Source: Todiramphus chloris collaris (lineage: Eukaryota; Chordata; Aves; Coraciiformes; Alcedinidae). Taken from it: DNA of 64,000 nucleotides. The DNA lies in NCBI GenBank assembly GCA_025345505.1, contig JANVCC010000011.1:1745849-1809848 (forward strand), given 5' to 3'. Shown in pieces: positions 14,570 through 27,025 of the stretch. The stretch's first letter is position 1, and every line of letters starts with the position of its first letter. A program made the translations under genes and the position numbers. The notes below the pieces were generated by a model. That model was not told where the DNA came from. It did no database searches and saw only the letters and a program-made list of their open reading frames with translations.

Positions 14570-14788
14570 CTCTCCTTCTCTTCTCCTTCTCCTTCTCCTT
14601 CTCCTTCTCCTTCTCCTTCTCCTTCTCCTCCTTCTCCTTCTCCTTCTCCTTCTCCTTCTTTCTCCTTCTCCTTCTCCTTCTCCTTCTCCTTCTCCTTCCT
14701 TCTCCTTCTCCTTCTCCTTCTCCTTCTCCTTCTCCTTCTCCTTCCTTCTCCTTCTCCTTCCTTCTCCTTCTCCTTCTCCTTTTTCTCC
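14570..14788. repeat. Polypyrimidine microsatellite (CCTTCT)n
   Basis: About 220 bases of near-pure CCTTCT hexamer lie on the plus strand, with a few slips such as CCTCCTTC and CTTTCTCC. The minus strand is all purine. Serine/proline, leucine and glutamate/lysine/arginine frames across it are artefacts of the repeat. Confidence 0.97.
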
Positions 14789-17700
14789 AGCTCACTTTCT
14801 CCTTTCCAGAACATCTTGTATCACAGCAGTCTGGGTTCATGCTTGGAGGTGGGAGATGGGCATTGAGATGCTGTGTCTGCCTTCTTGTGCCCTCCCTTGG
14901 CATGGGATATGGACACCTGGGCCATGCTGCTCCATGACAGCACCTCCATCAGTGGCATGAGAGGAGCTGCCATACTTGTCGTCATCAGTGATATCAGCAG
15001 CTTCATGCTGGCTTTCTATGGTTATTTCTGCAAATTTTCATGTTGAAATTGGCAGCATATACAGCCTGGGTGAAGCCATGATTTCAGGTCAGTCTGATGT
15101 GGTTTGTTAGAAAAAAGAAATAAGATCTCCTCAGCCTTGTTAGAGCCATGTGTCTGTGCAGTGAGGCCTCTCCCATGTGCAAAAGTGTGTAATCGAAGCT
15201 CCACTCTGCTTCCTCTTGTTCCAGCTGAATAGAGTAAATGGACAGTGACACTTCCCTTGATTTTGTTGATTTAGATAAGACGGAGGCACATATGTGGTTC
15301 TGGGATCACACTGACACATTGGGTTGAGTTCAGTCAGTAGACCTGATAACTGAGGCTGTTATTTCTTCTCATTTCCATGGTAACCTCTCACAAACTGATG
15401 ATATTTTACCGATATACAAGACACTCAACGGCCATATGCAACTCAATTGTATACAACATCTTGTTCGAAAACCTTCTCTACCGTAGCCATGGTTGTCCCA
15501 TTGAAAACTATTTTCTGCAGTTGCAGTTTCAGACTGATAATCTTTTTTAATTGGATTTTTCTCTCCCAGGTGGAATGGGCTAAAAATATCTATCTCTACT
15601 CACTGGTCCCTGTAACAGCTTGTCATATATTTTCATGCTATAACAGCATGAGTGGATTAAGAGATCATACGTAAATATTGTGTATGTCCAAGTACCTTTT
15701 TTTTCTTCTGCACAACCAGTATTCTATTGTCTGGTTTTAATTTGTAGTTCTTGTGCTCCTTTAGCTTCCTTAAAGGGTTCTCAAATTTCCTTGTTAGTGA
15801 TGCCCTGTCTGGAGTCTTGTTGCCCTCTGTTTGGATAAACAACCAAGATCCCAGGTGGCCCTTTTTTGATTATTCCATCTATTAATCTTATCGTGAAGAA
15901 CAACCTCTCCAAGACACACAATCTTTCATACGTGGGATGTCGGATAACTGTTATTTGTATGTATTGGTTAGTCTTTAGGGTATTTGTTTCTCTGATCTTA
16001 ATTCTAGATTGTTGTTTATTTCTACTGGGCTGGCTAAAGCTGCCAATTTCCAGAAATCAGAGCTCTGCAAACAGTACCAGCAATGCAAACAATACAGGGA
16101 TATGAGCAAGTGACTGTGAGTCACAGCTCATACTTTCAATTTCCACCTACAATCCTACACTCAATTAACTTCTCCAAAGCTAGTTTCAATACTTTATGAG
16201 AGTCCAGTAATTACATAGGAGCGCAGCAGTTTGGGCAACTTTAGATGAAAGGGGCTTAGATATTCAAACACTGATAATAAATTTAAATGCAGTAAATCAA
16301 TGAATAATAATGATCAATTGGCCGTGATTTCCATTATTACCTAGTGATGACAGCTACTTGCTCTCCTCCAGACCTCTGCCCTCCCAGTGGTACAATTCAC
16401 ATCAGCTTTGGTTCAGGCCTGAATTTATGGGAAAATTGAACAACAGAGATCCTGCTAGCTCTGCAGAGACACCTGAACAGGGAGGGAGGACACAGCCAAA
16501 GGGAAGCTATGCCAGAAGGAAGGCTGTTACTTTTGCCTTGCAGTTGCCATCGATAACTGGGTACGGAGAAGCCAGTGACAACCACCCTATGTCCACATGA
16601 ACCTTATACTGGTCAGATTGCTCCTGCACTACTTGTCACTTTACAAGTAGAGGTCAAAGACCTAAGAGTACCCCAGGAAAAGAGTGTCTGCTACCTTGCA
16701 TGACCTCTGCCCACACCCCATCTGATTTCTCATGCCCTGTTGGATATTTTCCAAGCTTCCCCAATAGGAACAATCCTCTCCCTGTGAGAAAAATGTAATA
16801 TTTGGCTTGTTAAATCAATGTTCACTTCTGCTGTTGATAATCAGGGAACCGCTTATCTGTTAAACAGCCCTGGTCAGGAGTGGGCAGCCAAAGAGTCTGC
16901 ATGAGTAATGTTGCTGAATCAGCCAAAGAACCCTCCCCATGGCTGCTGTACAGACTCCCTGCACCCCTCCCAGCCTATCTCCCCTCTCCAGAACACAGCA
17001 AGTGAAGGGCTGTGGTCTGATCCTAGCGAGCATTAGAGCCTCAGCTTGGTCCTGTCTAACTCTTTGCTTTGCTGGAGTGTAACCACAATATTGCAGAGGC
17101 AACAAAAAGCCTTGTGAGGTCCGGATCACTCTTCCTCATTGGGAAGGAATGGACCACACCCAATGCAGTCTTTAGGCGGAACACACGTTGATTTATGTGA
17201 TATAACTGCAAAACCAGCTCCATCACTACTTGCACTTTCTTCCACAGGCGCCAAAACTAATTCTACTCCAGAGCATTGCTATACTGCAAGTGCCACAGCT
17301 TTCTCCAGGACCCTAAAGGGAAATATGGCTCCTTGTGTTGACTAGCCATGAATGACATATCTCTCACAAAGACTCATGTCTCACAACACAGATGACCATC
17401 AGACCAGCTGTCCTGGGTTTGTGATGTCAGAAGTGGTCCTTGGACTGTTACCCAGATTGGACACTGTACTGCCCTTTCTGGAATAGCTTTCTTTGGAAAA
17501 AAGCAGAACTAAACATCGGAGCAATTCGTCTGGCTATTAAGTCATCCCTGCCAGCCCAAGCGGGCTGAGGGATTGGCTGGTTTCAGTTTTATTGGGAGTT
17601 TTCCTAATTTACTAGTGCGGAGCACTGTAGGACAGCTATGTCACCTCCTGGCCCTTGAGCCTTTGACTTCACTCTGGGCTTGTCAATGTAGAGAGACGTT

Positions 17701-18721
17701 GGTAGGGCATGAACCGACACTGTCTGGGGCTGTGTGCCCATGAAAGCTCCTTGGTGGAAGCTGTGAGCTCAGGCACATGAAGCCACGCAGATCCCAGCCA
17801 GAGCTGGCTTGAGGCTGACCAGCTCAGCACTCGGGTGGAGCAAATACACATCTGTCTGCACCCGTCTGTCCGTGGAGACGTACCCTTGGGGAGGTCAAAG
17901 ATAAAGACAGAGCCAGTGGCTAGGGTTGGCCAATGCCTTTCTCCAGAAGCATTTTCCCTGGCACAGGACTTGTCTGGAACAGTCCTCCTCAGGGGGCTGT
18001 TTCCTTAATGCAGGAATGTACTTAATGGAGTCCTGATACAGCGTTGACTTTTACAGACATGATTTGTGATACATGGAAAGGAAAACGGTAGCACCAAGTA
18101 GACTGGGATTGGGGAAATCATGATTTATTCCCTGCCACTGTATCCAAGAGCATCCTGGAGAGGCTACAGGTCAGCTGCCAAGACCCCTGGAGTTGTTTTC
18201 ACTGCTCCATCCCTCTCTCCTTCCCTGCTTTGCAATAAGGAGCTTCAATGTTAGCTGAATATTGCTAGATAACAGAAAGGTGCTCTCTCTCACAACATCT
18301 TAGGGGTCCAGCTCCCTTTTGAGAGCCACACATGGGTTTTCACAACCCAAGGGAAGGAGAAGGGCAACTATCCAGCCAGCAGAACAGTACAGGGAATCCC
18401 CATTCATCTCAGCTTTGGGCGAGGGGCAGCTTGGTTTGGTTGCTAAACTGGAAACACAAGTTTAGCTCCTACCTTGGGGGATATAGAGAGATGGGGCATG
18501 GTTGTTACAAGAAAATTCAGCAAAGATGTATATGCCTTGGGGTTACTGCAGAGCCTCTGCCTTGTGCACATTTTCACCCTTGGCAAATGAAAAATGCATT
18601 TTGTTGCAAATATGGGGTGTGAGCACAGTGCACGGTAAGAACTATGTGCAAGCAGGTATTTGCTCCAATGGAGTAAACATTCTGCTCCAGATAGTAGTAT
18701 TATGCTCCAAATGGAATAACA
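14789..18721. other. Intergenic, no gene seen; GC-richer patch at 17.4-17.9 kb
   Basis: Nothing is recognised except a somewhat GC- and CpG-richer patch at 17409-17880. It begins TGTCCTGGGTTTG and might be a very old LTR. No open frame of note occurs. Confidence 0.45.
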
Positions 18722-19395
18722 AAATCACAGAATTGCAGAACGGCAGGGCTTTGAAGGAACCTCTGGAGATCATCTTGTCCACTGCCCTTGCTAAAGCAGG
18801 GTCACCCAGAGCAGGTTGCACAGGATCATCTTCAGGTGGGTGTGGAGTGTCTCTGGAGAAGGAGACTCCACAACCTCTCTGGGAAGCCTGTTCCAGTGCT
18901 CTGCCACCCTCACAGGAAAAAACATTTTCCTCATGTTCGGATGGAACTTTCTGTGTTCCAGTTTGTGCCCGTTGTCTCTTGTCCTGCTTCTGGGCACCAC
19001 TGACAAGAGTCTGGCCTCATCCTCTTGATTTCCACCTTTTAGATATTGATAAGCATTGATAAGATCCCCTTTCAGTTTTGTCTTCTCCAGGCTCTCAGCT
19101 TTTCCTGGAGAGATACTCCAGTTCCCTCATCATCTTCAGAGCCTCTGCTGGACTCTCTCCAGTAGTTCCCTGTCTCTTTTGAACTGGGGAGTCCAACAGT
19201 TCACATTTTGTGTAGTTTCTCTGTATGCTTGGAGGGACTTATGCAGGTTCTCCCCATCTACGGAAAGAGCCACACTGTGCTTCTCTCAACCCAGTTTTGG
19301 TTGAATTTGACTGGAAGCTCTTCAGACATGATACACACATAACACAGGGCAGTACTGATCCCTGCAGGACTCTCACTGTGATTGTAATAAGGACA
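18722..19395 (-). mobile_element. CR1 LINE fragment
   Basis: On the minus strand this matches the CR1 3' UTR and reverse-transcriptase end; the residues [12 protein letters not shown] are readable in the minus frame at 18791-19006. The element begins after an imperfect tail at 18722 and is recognisable to about 19395. Its frames are broken. Confidence 0.85.
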
Positions 19396-22334
19396 AGTTC
19401 TCCCCTCAGAAATATATATAAAAAAAGTTCTTTCTCCATCTATGTCCAAAGAGTGAATTGATTTTAACATGAATTTTATGTAGGTTTAGGTGAAAAATCT
19501 GGCTTAAAAGGAACTTTCCAAGTTTATAAGTTGTCAGTTGCTGCTTTGAAGTCTTCTGTGTGAGCTATGGATAACACACTCCACAAAGCTGATGGGTAGA
19601 ATAAATACTCAGCTATGCGTGGTGATCCAGACTCTTACATGGTGGAAATCCAGACATTTCGGAGAATTAAAAAAAAATCTCATGTGAATATTTGACCTTC
19701 TACCTTTCCAATAGGGCTATGGTGGTTTTTTTATGCCTATACTATGAACAGTCAGGACTAGACACCATTTCCCCTTGGTCTGCATCCTGTTTTTGAGAAC
19801 AATAGCTGCATTTTTGACAGAGAGCCAGCCCATAATTCATGTTTGCCTGCATCCTTTAGAGCGCAGACTTGGCTGATATTGTAATATTCTGGTGCATTGT
19901 AAGGCCTGTTGTTATTAGAGTGGATTTATTTTTTAATCAATAATCTTTTGAAAAATTTAAATGTTTTGGGAATAATAAACAAGGCCTCATGTGCCGATGA
20001 AATATGGATGTTTAAATTCCCTTTATCTAATCTCCAGTCCACTCAAATATAATACATTTCAAAAGTTCAGCTTGGGATCAAACTTCATTGAGTTTATGTC
20101 CTGTTTGGGACTGAAAGCTTGAAACAGATGAGAGGAAGGCAGTGATCAAGATGGAGTAAACAGAACAGCTGGGGAAGAAAAAGAAAGAAATGCATTAAAA
20201 GAATTAATACTCTGTACAAAGCATCACTTTTCATGGTGTCACTGGCTTTCACCCAGGTTGTCCTCTGGGTGAAGGACAGTCCAGAAAGTTGCTGGATGCA
20301 TCAAACCTGCTAGGCATCACCTAATATCACTGCTGGTCCCATATATGTTGTTGGAACAATTTGCAGAGTGAAAAGTAAGCACACATACCAGCATTACCTT
20401 CACTGGTGTGAATGAAACTATCCCACCTAAGGGTTGCTTCAAAGCAGGAACTTGGATAAGCTGTTTGAATTGTCCTGGGAGAAACAACCACATTTTTCAT
20501 TTGTGGAACAAGAAGGATTCAGGTTGATCTGAAAACCCTCCAGGATAATTAGAGTTGTCTCAGAAGTGTTGAGTAATTCACATTCCAACACCTGTAAGTT
20601 CAAACTGATGGAAAAGCATCCGTTCCCTTTGCCATGCATAAAACCTCTTCCAGGGGGCAATCTCTACTGAGTCCCCTAGGTTCAGGATTGATCCCAACAT
20701 ACATGTACATGTATGCCACCACTGAGACTGTAAAAATCTACCCAACATTTGACTTAAATTTTCTCTGTGTTTCTTCCTTCTTCCCTGCTGACTCAGAATG
20801 TTTAAAACATCCCTTTCTGTTTATATGCTTTCATTCTCCCCCTTCCACTGTGAACCAATTCTCATAACCTTTCTGCAAAGGTCCCGTTTTTCACACCTTT
20901 TCCAGTTGCTGCTGAACTCTGAACTCTCTCACAGAGTCTGGCTGGAAAACTTTGCCAGGTTTTGTAACCTCGTTCATGAAAGAAAGTACCAGGGATCTTG
21001 AGGAGCACGTTTAGGAGCTCTGCAAAGCAAGACAAAAGGGAAAAGGAGCAGCTGCCATAGAGCTGGGTCTCATGAACTAATAAATTACCCCTAGTCAGGA
21101 TGTGAATGTTACTAGATGTAGTTTTAGCCTGTCCCATTTGTCAAGTAAAACACAAAGGTGTTTTAAACTACTTCATAAACAACGAGAGTTGTGAGGGCTT
21201 GACTGGTGAACCGATTGTAACTTGAGCACACTCATTTACGGCTGAGACATCCTCAGAAATGGCACACAACTAACCAGAAGAAAATGATTGCCATACCTTC
21301 CCAAGGTGGATAGATTTTGTGTCATTATTTCTTATTTGTGGGGGTATATAAAAGAGTGCAATTGAAAAGCAAGGGAGTTTTGGATGTTTGTCTCCAAAAT
21401 GTAGCTATGTCTTTTAGGACTTTATTAATTGTAGAAATCTTTTATTATAAGTGGGGAAGGAAAATTATGGATAGCTACTCATTTTATTTGATCCAAACAA
21501 AGCAAGACCTTTCTTTGAGATAGGACTTTATTCCTATAACAATTCTTGCATAAGACCAAAATCCCAACAGGTGAATTGTGAAATAAGAAGTGGTAAATAT
21601 TTGGGCCATAAGATGCTGAAGTACTTCTGCATAGCCCACAGCAAAAGTGGTTTGTTTAACCTTGCAGCACTCAGGTACCCTGCTAGGGGACATCTGAGAG
21701 TATTTTGTGTGGGTGAGATCTACTGAAGAGTATGGGAAATGCATGATGCAAACCAAATGAAATGACACATTCTGTAGTGCACAAACACATGATGTCATTG
21801 CAGTTTTATGGCGTTTACTCAAAAGCCTCCTCATAAGCAGTCTAAGGAAACTGGAGTTTGGAAAAGCAGTCACACCATGAGAAAAGAAAATGGATAACAT
21901 AACATTGGATGTTCACAGGAAGAGAGTTGTATAAAACCTTCTTGGATGAAGGTCTTGATTTCTGGTTTGGATTACTGTTTAAGAGGGTAAACTGACATTG
22001 GACTTCAGAGATCAGGTCTAATATATCAACCTGTTAAAGCAAAGGATTCAGAGTTCTTGTTTTTCAAATTGATTCCAGCTTTTTGTCCAACAGTGAGTTT
22101 GAGAGGATGCTCACAAACTGGTGTCCAGTTGCCTTTAACATAACCTGGGATATGCTTCCTGGCCTCCAGCCAATACTCAAGAACAGCTATGTTTCCTGTT
22201 TAATTGTATCATACCTGTATACCTTATTGTTGCAGCCCAAATCCCAGGAACATCCCAAATGATGCTAGTTTCTTGATGTAGACTGAACTAGCTGCCTGTG
22301 TTTAGGCAATTGATTCATGTCTTTAACTCTGGAT
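19396..22334. other. Intergenic, no gene seen
   Basis: AT-rich. The 138-codon minus frame at 21484-21900 has no recognisable domain and no supporting signals. Confidence 0.55.
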
Positions 22335-22936
22335 AAGATTAAGCTCTGGCTTGTATCAGCATTAGTGTGGACAGCAGAACTGGAGCAGGGACAATTCCTC
22401 TGTACTCAGCACTGGGGAGGCTGCACGTCAAATACTGGATTCAGTTTTGGGCCCCTCACTACAAAAAGGACTTTGATGTGCTGGAGCACATCCAGAGAAG
22501 GGCAATGAAGCTGGGGAAAAGTCTAGAGCACAAGCCTTGTGGGGAATGTCTGAGGGAACAGAGGTTGTTGAGCCTTGAGAAAAGGAGGATAGGGGGAGAC
22601 CTTCTCATTCTCAACAACTTCCTGAAAAGAGATTTGACTGACGTGGAGTTCGGTCTCTTCTCTAAAGTAATAAGAGACTGGACAAGAGGAAATGGCCTCA
22701 AGTTGCACCAGAAGAGGTTTAGGTTGGACATTAGGAAAAATTTCTTCCCCAAGTGGGTTGTAAAACTCTGGATCAGGCTGCCTGGAGAAGTGGTGGAGTC
22801 ACCATCCCTGGAGGGATTTACAAGATATGTAGACCTGATGCTTAGTGACATGGTTTAGTGGTGGACTTGGCAGTGTTAGGTTTACAGATGGACTAGATAA
22901 GGGTATTTCCAACCTAAATAATTCTATAATTCTAAG
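22335..22936 (+). mobile_element. CR1 LINE, 3' fragment
   Basis: A 163-codon plus frame (22367-22858) is the C-terminal part of the CR1 reverse transcriptase, with YKKDFDVLEHIQRR and [17 protein letters not shown] segments. It is followed by the 3' UTR and an AATTCTATAATTCT tail. It is 5'-truncated. Confidence 0.92.
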
Positions 22937-24837
22937 ATATTTAAATGTGTCTAGTTTTAGACATCAGCATGTGAGCTAGTGGTTGTTGCTCCTTTTGCAA
23001 CTAGTGGAGATGTAGTCAACACAGTTGATTGAGGCTGAAGAGAGATTCAGCTCACTATGTAGCAGGACTGTGGGTCTCCCAGAAGACCTGAGTCACAGCC
23101 TTCAGATCATTTAGATGTAGATGCCTTAGGGGAATTTAGATGTCTGTCAGAGAACTCAGATGTCATAATACTTAATTATGGCACTTGTAATTTAGCCTCC
23201 TCCTGTGTCTTAAACACCTTAATCTGAGCTACAGAGTGAGACAGCACTGGCTACTGGTCGTTCACATCCCTGGACCTTCCTCATGAAACACAGTGACTGG
23301 AGGTTGTGGTGTCTTCTTTCTCTCTTTTCCTATGGCATAGTGTTTAAAGTACAATATAGAGTATGGCACACTGTGACCAAATTTTCTCCTCTGCAGGAAA
23401 AGAATTGCTTTAGTCAGTATATCAGGCAATGTGGGAGCATGGTATTTCCCAAAGGTCTCATTCAAACTCTTCCCCTTTGCCTTCTGCATTCCCACTGGGA
23501 ATCCCTTGTGTTGAGGGCACAGTTCTCTACTTAGGCAGATAGGAATGGTTTTGTGCCGCCTGTGGCATTTCTGAATATGCCAAGGAGTGGACTGTTAAAT
23601 GCACCAGGCATTTCAACATCACAGTCCTCTACAGACTTTAGGAAGCAGATGGAAGAGCCAGCAGCTGAACAAGTACTGTAAAGGTTTAGATTGTAGACTT
23701 AAATACCTAGAGTGGCAATTAAAGCACCCAAATCATTCTCTGGACCTTCACCTCACTAGGTATCATTCTTCCCAAATAGGAAAGAAACTTGATTTAAGGG
23801 TGATGGGTCCTGTTCAACAATACATGATGTCTGTGGTGAAACATGAGGAACAGATTGGAGAAAACATATGGTCATGAATCATATATGTAGGGGAAGAAAC
23901 CTATTTTAAGATCTGTTACAGAGAGCATTTTTCTAAGAGTAAGCAATAATAAGTGAAGCTGGGGCTTTGAAACTCTTCAATCTATAGCTCTTGCCAGAAT
24001 TTTTTATAACAACATTTTAAAATGAAAGGTAGTGGATTCATAGAACTTGAAAATATTACTAAAAAGCACCAATTATGATGTAAGTACTTATGATAGAAGG
24101 ATGTTTTAGAATAAAAACCATTTTTTAATGTAAATCTTACCTCATAGGTCTCTTCTGGAATTTAAAAAGTTTAAAGTCATTATTTTATTTTATTTTATTT
24201 TATTTTATTTTATTTTATTTTCTTCCTGTGTCCCAGCATTAATTAATGTGTTAAAAGAATGAAAATATGTATATAGTTTCACAAGCCTAACATTTTGTTT
24301 TGTTTTGCTTTGGTTTGTTTTACTGATTCTTTTTGGGACATGTTATCTACCACTAGCTGACTGAAACATTTCCTCATCTTTTCTAGAAAAAGATAATAAA
24401 AGCAAACTGAACGTTGCAATGATTTTTTTTCGTTTTTTTTTTTTTTTTTTTTTTTTTAATTGTATAAGTGTGTGTTTGTTGCTGTAGGAATAATTGAATT
24501 CAAACAGAAGCTCTGGCCTTACAAAGGAAACATTTTCCAAATTTGCATTTTTCAGAATTTTCATGGAAAGTTTTGAAAATATTAATTTTAATATTGAGCT
24601 GTAAAAATTTTTGATAAAAAAAAACATTATGTGAACTCATATTTCCATGATCCAACTAACTCTGCCCACATCTGACATCATCATCCACTTTTACTGTCTT
24701 TCCAGACACTTCTACTTCCAAATCCCTTCCACAGCTTCAGTGCAGGGAGTAGATACCACTAACAGGCTCTGTTCCCTGGAATTTTCTCTAGTACTTTATT
24801 TCTCACCTAAGGGCACAACCCATTTTAGAGAATAATT
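22937..24837. other. Intergenic, simple repeats only
   Basis: Contains an (ATTTT)n run at 24179-24221 and a long poly-T run at 24422-24458. No gene is seen. Confidence 0.6.
24179..24221. repeat. (ATTTT)n pentanucleotide microsatellite
   Basis: About eight perfect tandem ATTTT units lie on the plus strand, bounded by non-repeat DNA. Confidence 0.95.
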
Positions 24838-25640
24838 CAAGTTGGACGGGGTCTCTGGAGAGCTCCAGCCCAGCTCCCCAATCAAAGCAGGGCCAACTTC
24901 AATGTTGTTGAGTGGTTGCTCAGGACCTTGCCCTGATGAGGTTTGAAAATCCCAAAGGATTTTCCAGAGGTTGACCTCTCTCATTATGAAGAATATTTTC
25001 CTTATGTTCAATCTGAACTTCCCTAGTTGCAACTCTCAATGGTTGCATCTTGTCCTTTCACTGAATACTCCTGAGAGGAGCTGATGCTGTTTCCTTTGTA
25101 ACTGACCTTCCATCACCAATAAGAGATTTTTCCCCAGACTTTCCCTTCTACAGGCTGAACAAACCTAGTTCCCTCCATCTCTTTCTGAGACATCATATAC
25201 TCCAGTCCCCTGACCATCTTGGTGGCCTCAGCTTGACTCACTCCAGTTTGTCAGTCTCCTTCTTGCACTGGGAGTCCCACAGCTGGACACAGTAATCAGA
25301 AGTGGTGTTAGATGTACCAGGTAGAGGAGATTAACATCTCTTGACTTTCTAACCAAGCTTTTGCAACCACAGCTTAGTATGCCACTGGTTTTCATTGTCA
25401 CTAAAGCATGATATTGATTAATGAACAACTTATTGTCCACCCAGATCCTCAGCGCCTCTTTGGCAAAACTATTTTCTAGTCATCTTGTTCCTAGACTGGA
25501 GTGTTTCATGAGTTTGTTCTGTCCAAGGTGCAGATCTTTGCTGAACATCATGAAGTTTCTGTTGGATGATCACACTGATGTAGAACATCCCTCTGAATAC
25601 CATCTCTGTCCTTGACATTTTAACCATTGTTCTATTTGAC
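24838..25640 (-). mobile_element. Degraded CR1 LINE fragment
   Basis: The minus strand carries the CR1 3' region and part of the upstream ORF in decayed form. The 3' side is near 24838 and the sequence is recognisable to about 25640. It is more diverged than the copies at 22.3 and 58.1 kb, with no long open frame left. Confidence 0.75.
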
Positions 25641-26344
25641 CTCCTCCACAAACACAGTAAAGGATCTTTCCTATCAGCTTAAACATAGAAAAGTACCTTA
25701 AAGCAGTGTGCAGCTTCCCTTTCCTCTATTTCTGCCCTGTAATGTTGCAGTCTCTGCTTCTGATTTCATCCTGACCATTTCTTCCCAATTTGTCTTCCAA
25801 ATTCATGTTTTAGTTGTGCTTATTTCCCTACTGTCCCCCCAAACCACGCCTCCTGTTGAGTTGCGGGTCCCAAACCTTCTTCTTCTTGATAGGTTTCCTG
25901 CCTGAGATGGATTTATCTCCTTCCCTGGTCTTGTCTCCAGGATCCTGAACTCCCCTCTCCACTTCATGTTCTGGGAAAGTCAGAAAGAGTAGAGAGGAAT
26001 CCCTTCTGTTGTCACCTCCCAGAATGTTCCTTCATAAAGAATACTGCTTATGAACTGGAAAATATGTCTTTGATGCAATGACAGCTAGAAATGGACAGGG
26101 GGAGGAAATCTGTGGAACTAGACTGACTCTGCAATGTAACAGAAATGCCATGATGAGCAGCTTGGGACAAAAGTGACTCTCCAGTGTTGCAGGACTGTCC
26201 CCTTACATTGCCAAGATTTTGTTTTGCATTGTGTTGCATCAGTCTCCAAATGTCTTTGCTTGTGAAAGAATGTTGTATGACCCTCTTCAAAAAGTTCTGT
26301 GCTCATTCAGTTTCTTTTCCCCCATGTTTCTGTTTCCCTGTTTG
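25641..26344. other. Intergenic, no gene seen
   Basis: Seven hundred bases between two CR1 fragments, with no recognisable feature. Confidence 0.5.
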
Positions 26345-27025
26345 CTGTATACTTCTTCATGGCTTGGATTTCACTGGATAAAAAACCTCTCTGGATGTCA
26401 AGGCTCAAAATGGCTGTGGTGAATGGAGTTAAATCCTTTTGGTGGCTGGTCATGAGTGGTGTTCCCCAGGGCTCAGTATTGGTGCCAGTTCTCTTTAATA
26501 TCCTTTACAATGATCTGGACAAGGGGATCAAGACAACCTCAGTGAGTTTACAGATGACACCAAGTTATCTAGGTGTGTTGATCTTCTTAAGCATAGGGAG
26601 GCTCTACAGAGGGTTCTGTCCCGGCTGGATCAATGGGCCAATGACAGTGATATGAGGTTCAACAAGGCCAAGGGCTGGGTGCTGCACCTGAGTCACAACA
26701 ACCCCTTGCAATGCTTAAGACTGGGGACCCAGTGGAAAAGGACCTGGGGGTGTTGGTTGACAGCTGGCATGTGCCTGTGGGGCTAAGAGGACCACCAGCA
26801 TCCTGACTTGTACTGGCACTAGTGTGGCCAGCAGGACCAGGGCAGGAATCATCCCCCTGTACTCAATGAGTCTGGAACTTGAATCCTGGGTTCAGTTTTA
26901 GACGCCTCACTCCAAGAAGGATGTTGAGGTGTTGGAGAGTGTCCAAATAAGGGCAACAAAGCTGGTGAAGTGTCTAGAGATAGACTTATGAGAAGCAGTT
27001 GAGGGAACTGAAGGTGTTTATGGGG
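26345..27025 (+). mobile_element. CR1 LINE, internal reverse-transcriptase fragment
   Basis: The plus frame at 26299-26655 reads [20 protein letters not shown], the PQGS block of non-LTR reverse transcriptases. A frameshifted DDTK (catalytic DD region) follows near 26550-26560. Homology stops near 27025 with no CR1 tail, so the copy is truncated at both ends. Confidence 0.93.

Noticed and set aside
14477..14960. Ser/Pro-, Leu- and Glu/Lys/Arg-rich open frames on both strands
   Set aside because: They are translations of the CCTTCT hexamer repeat in different frames.
21484..21900. 138-codon minus frame
   Set aside because: No family resemblance or gene signals; likely a chance open frame in AT-rich DNA.
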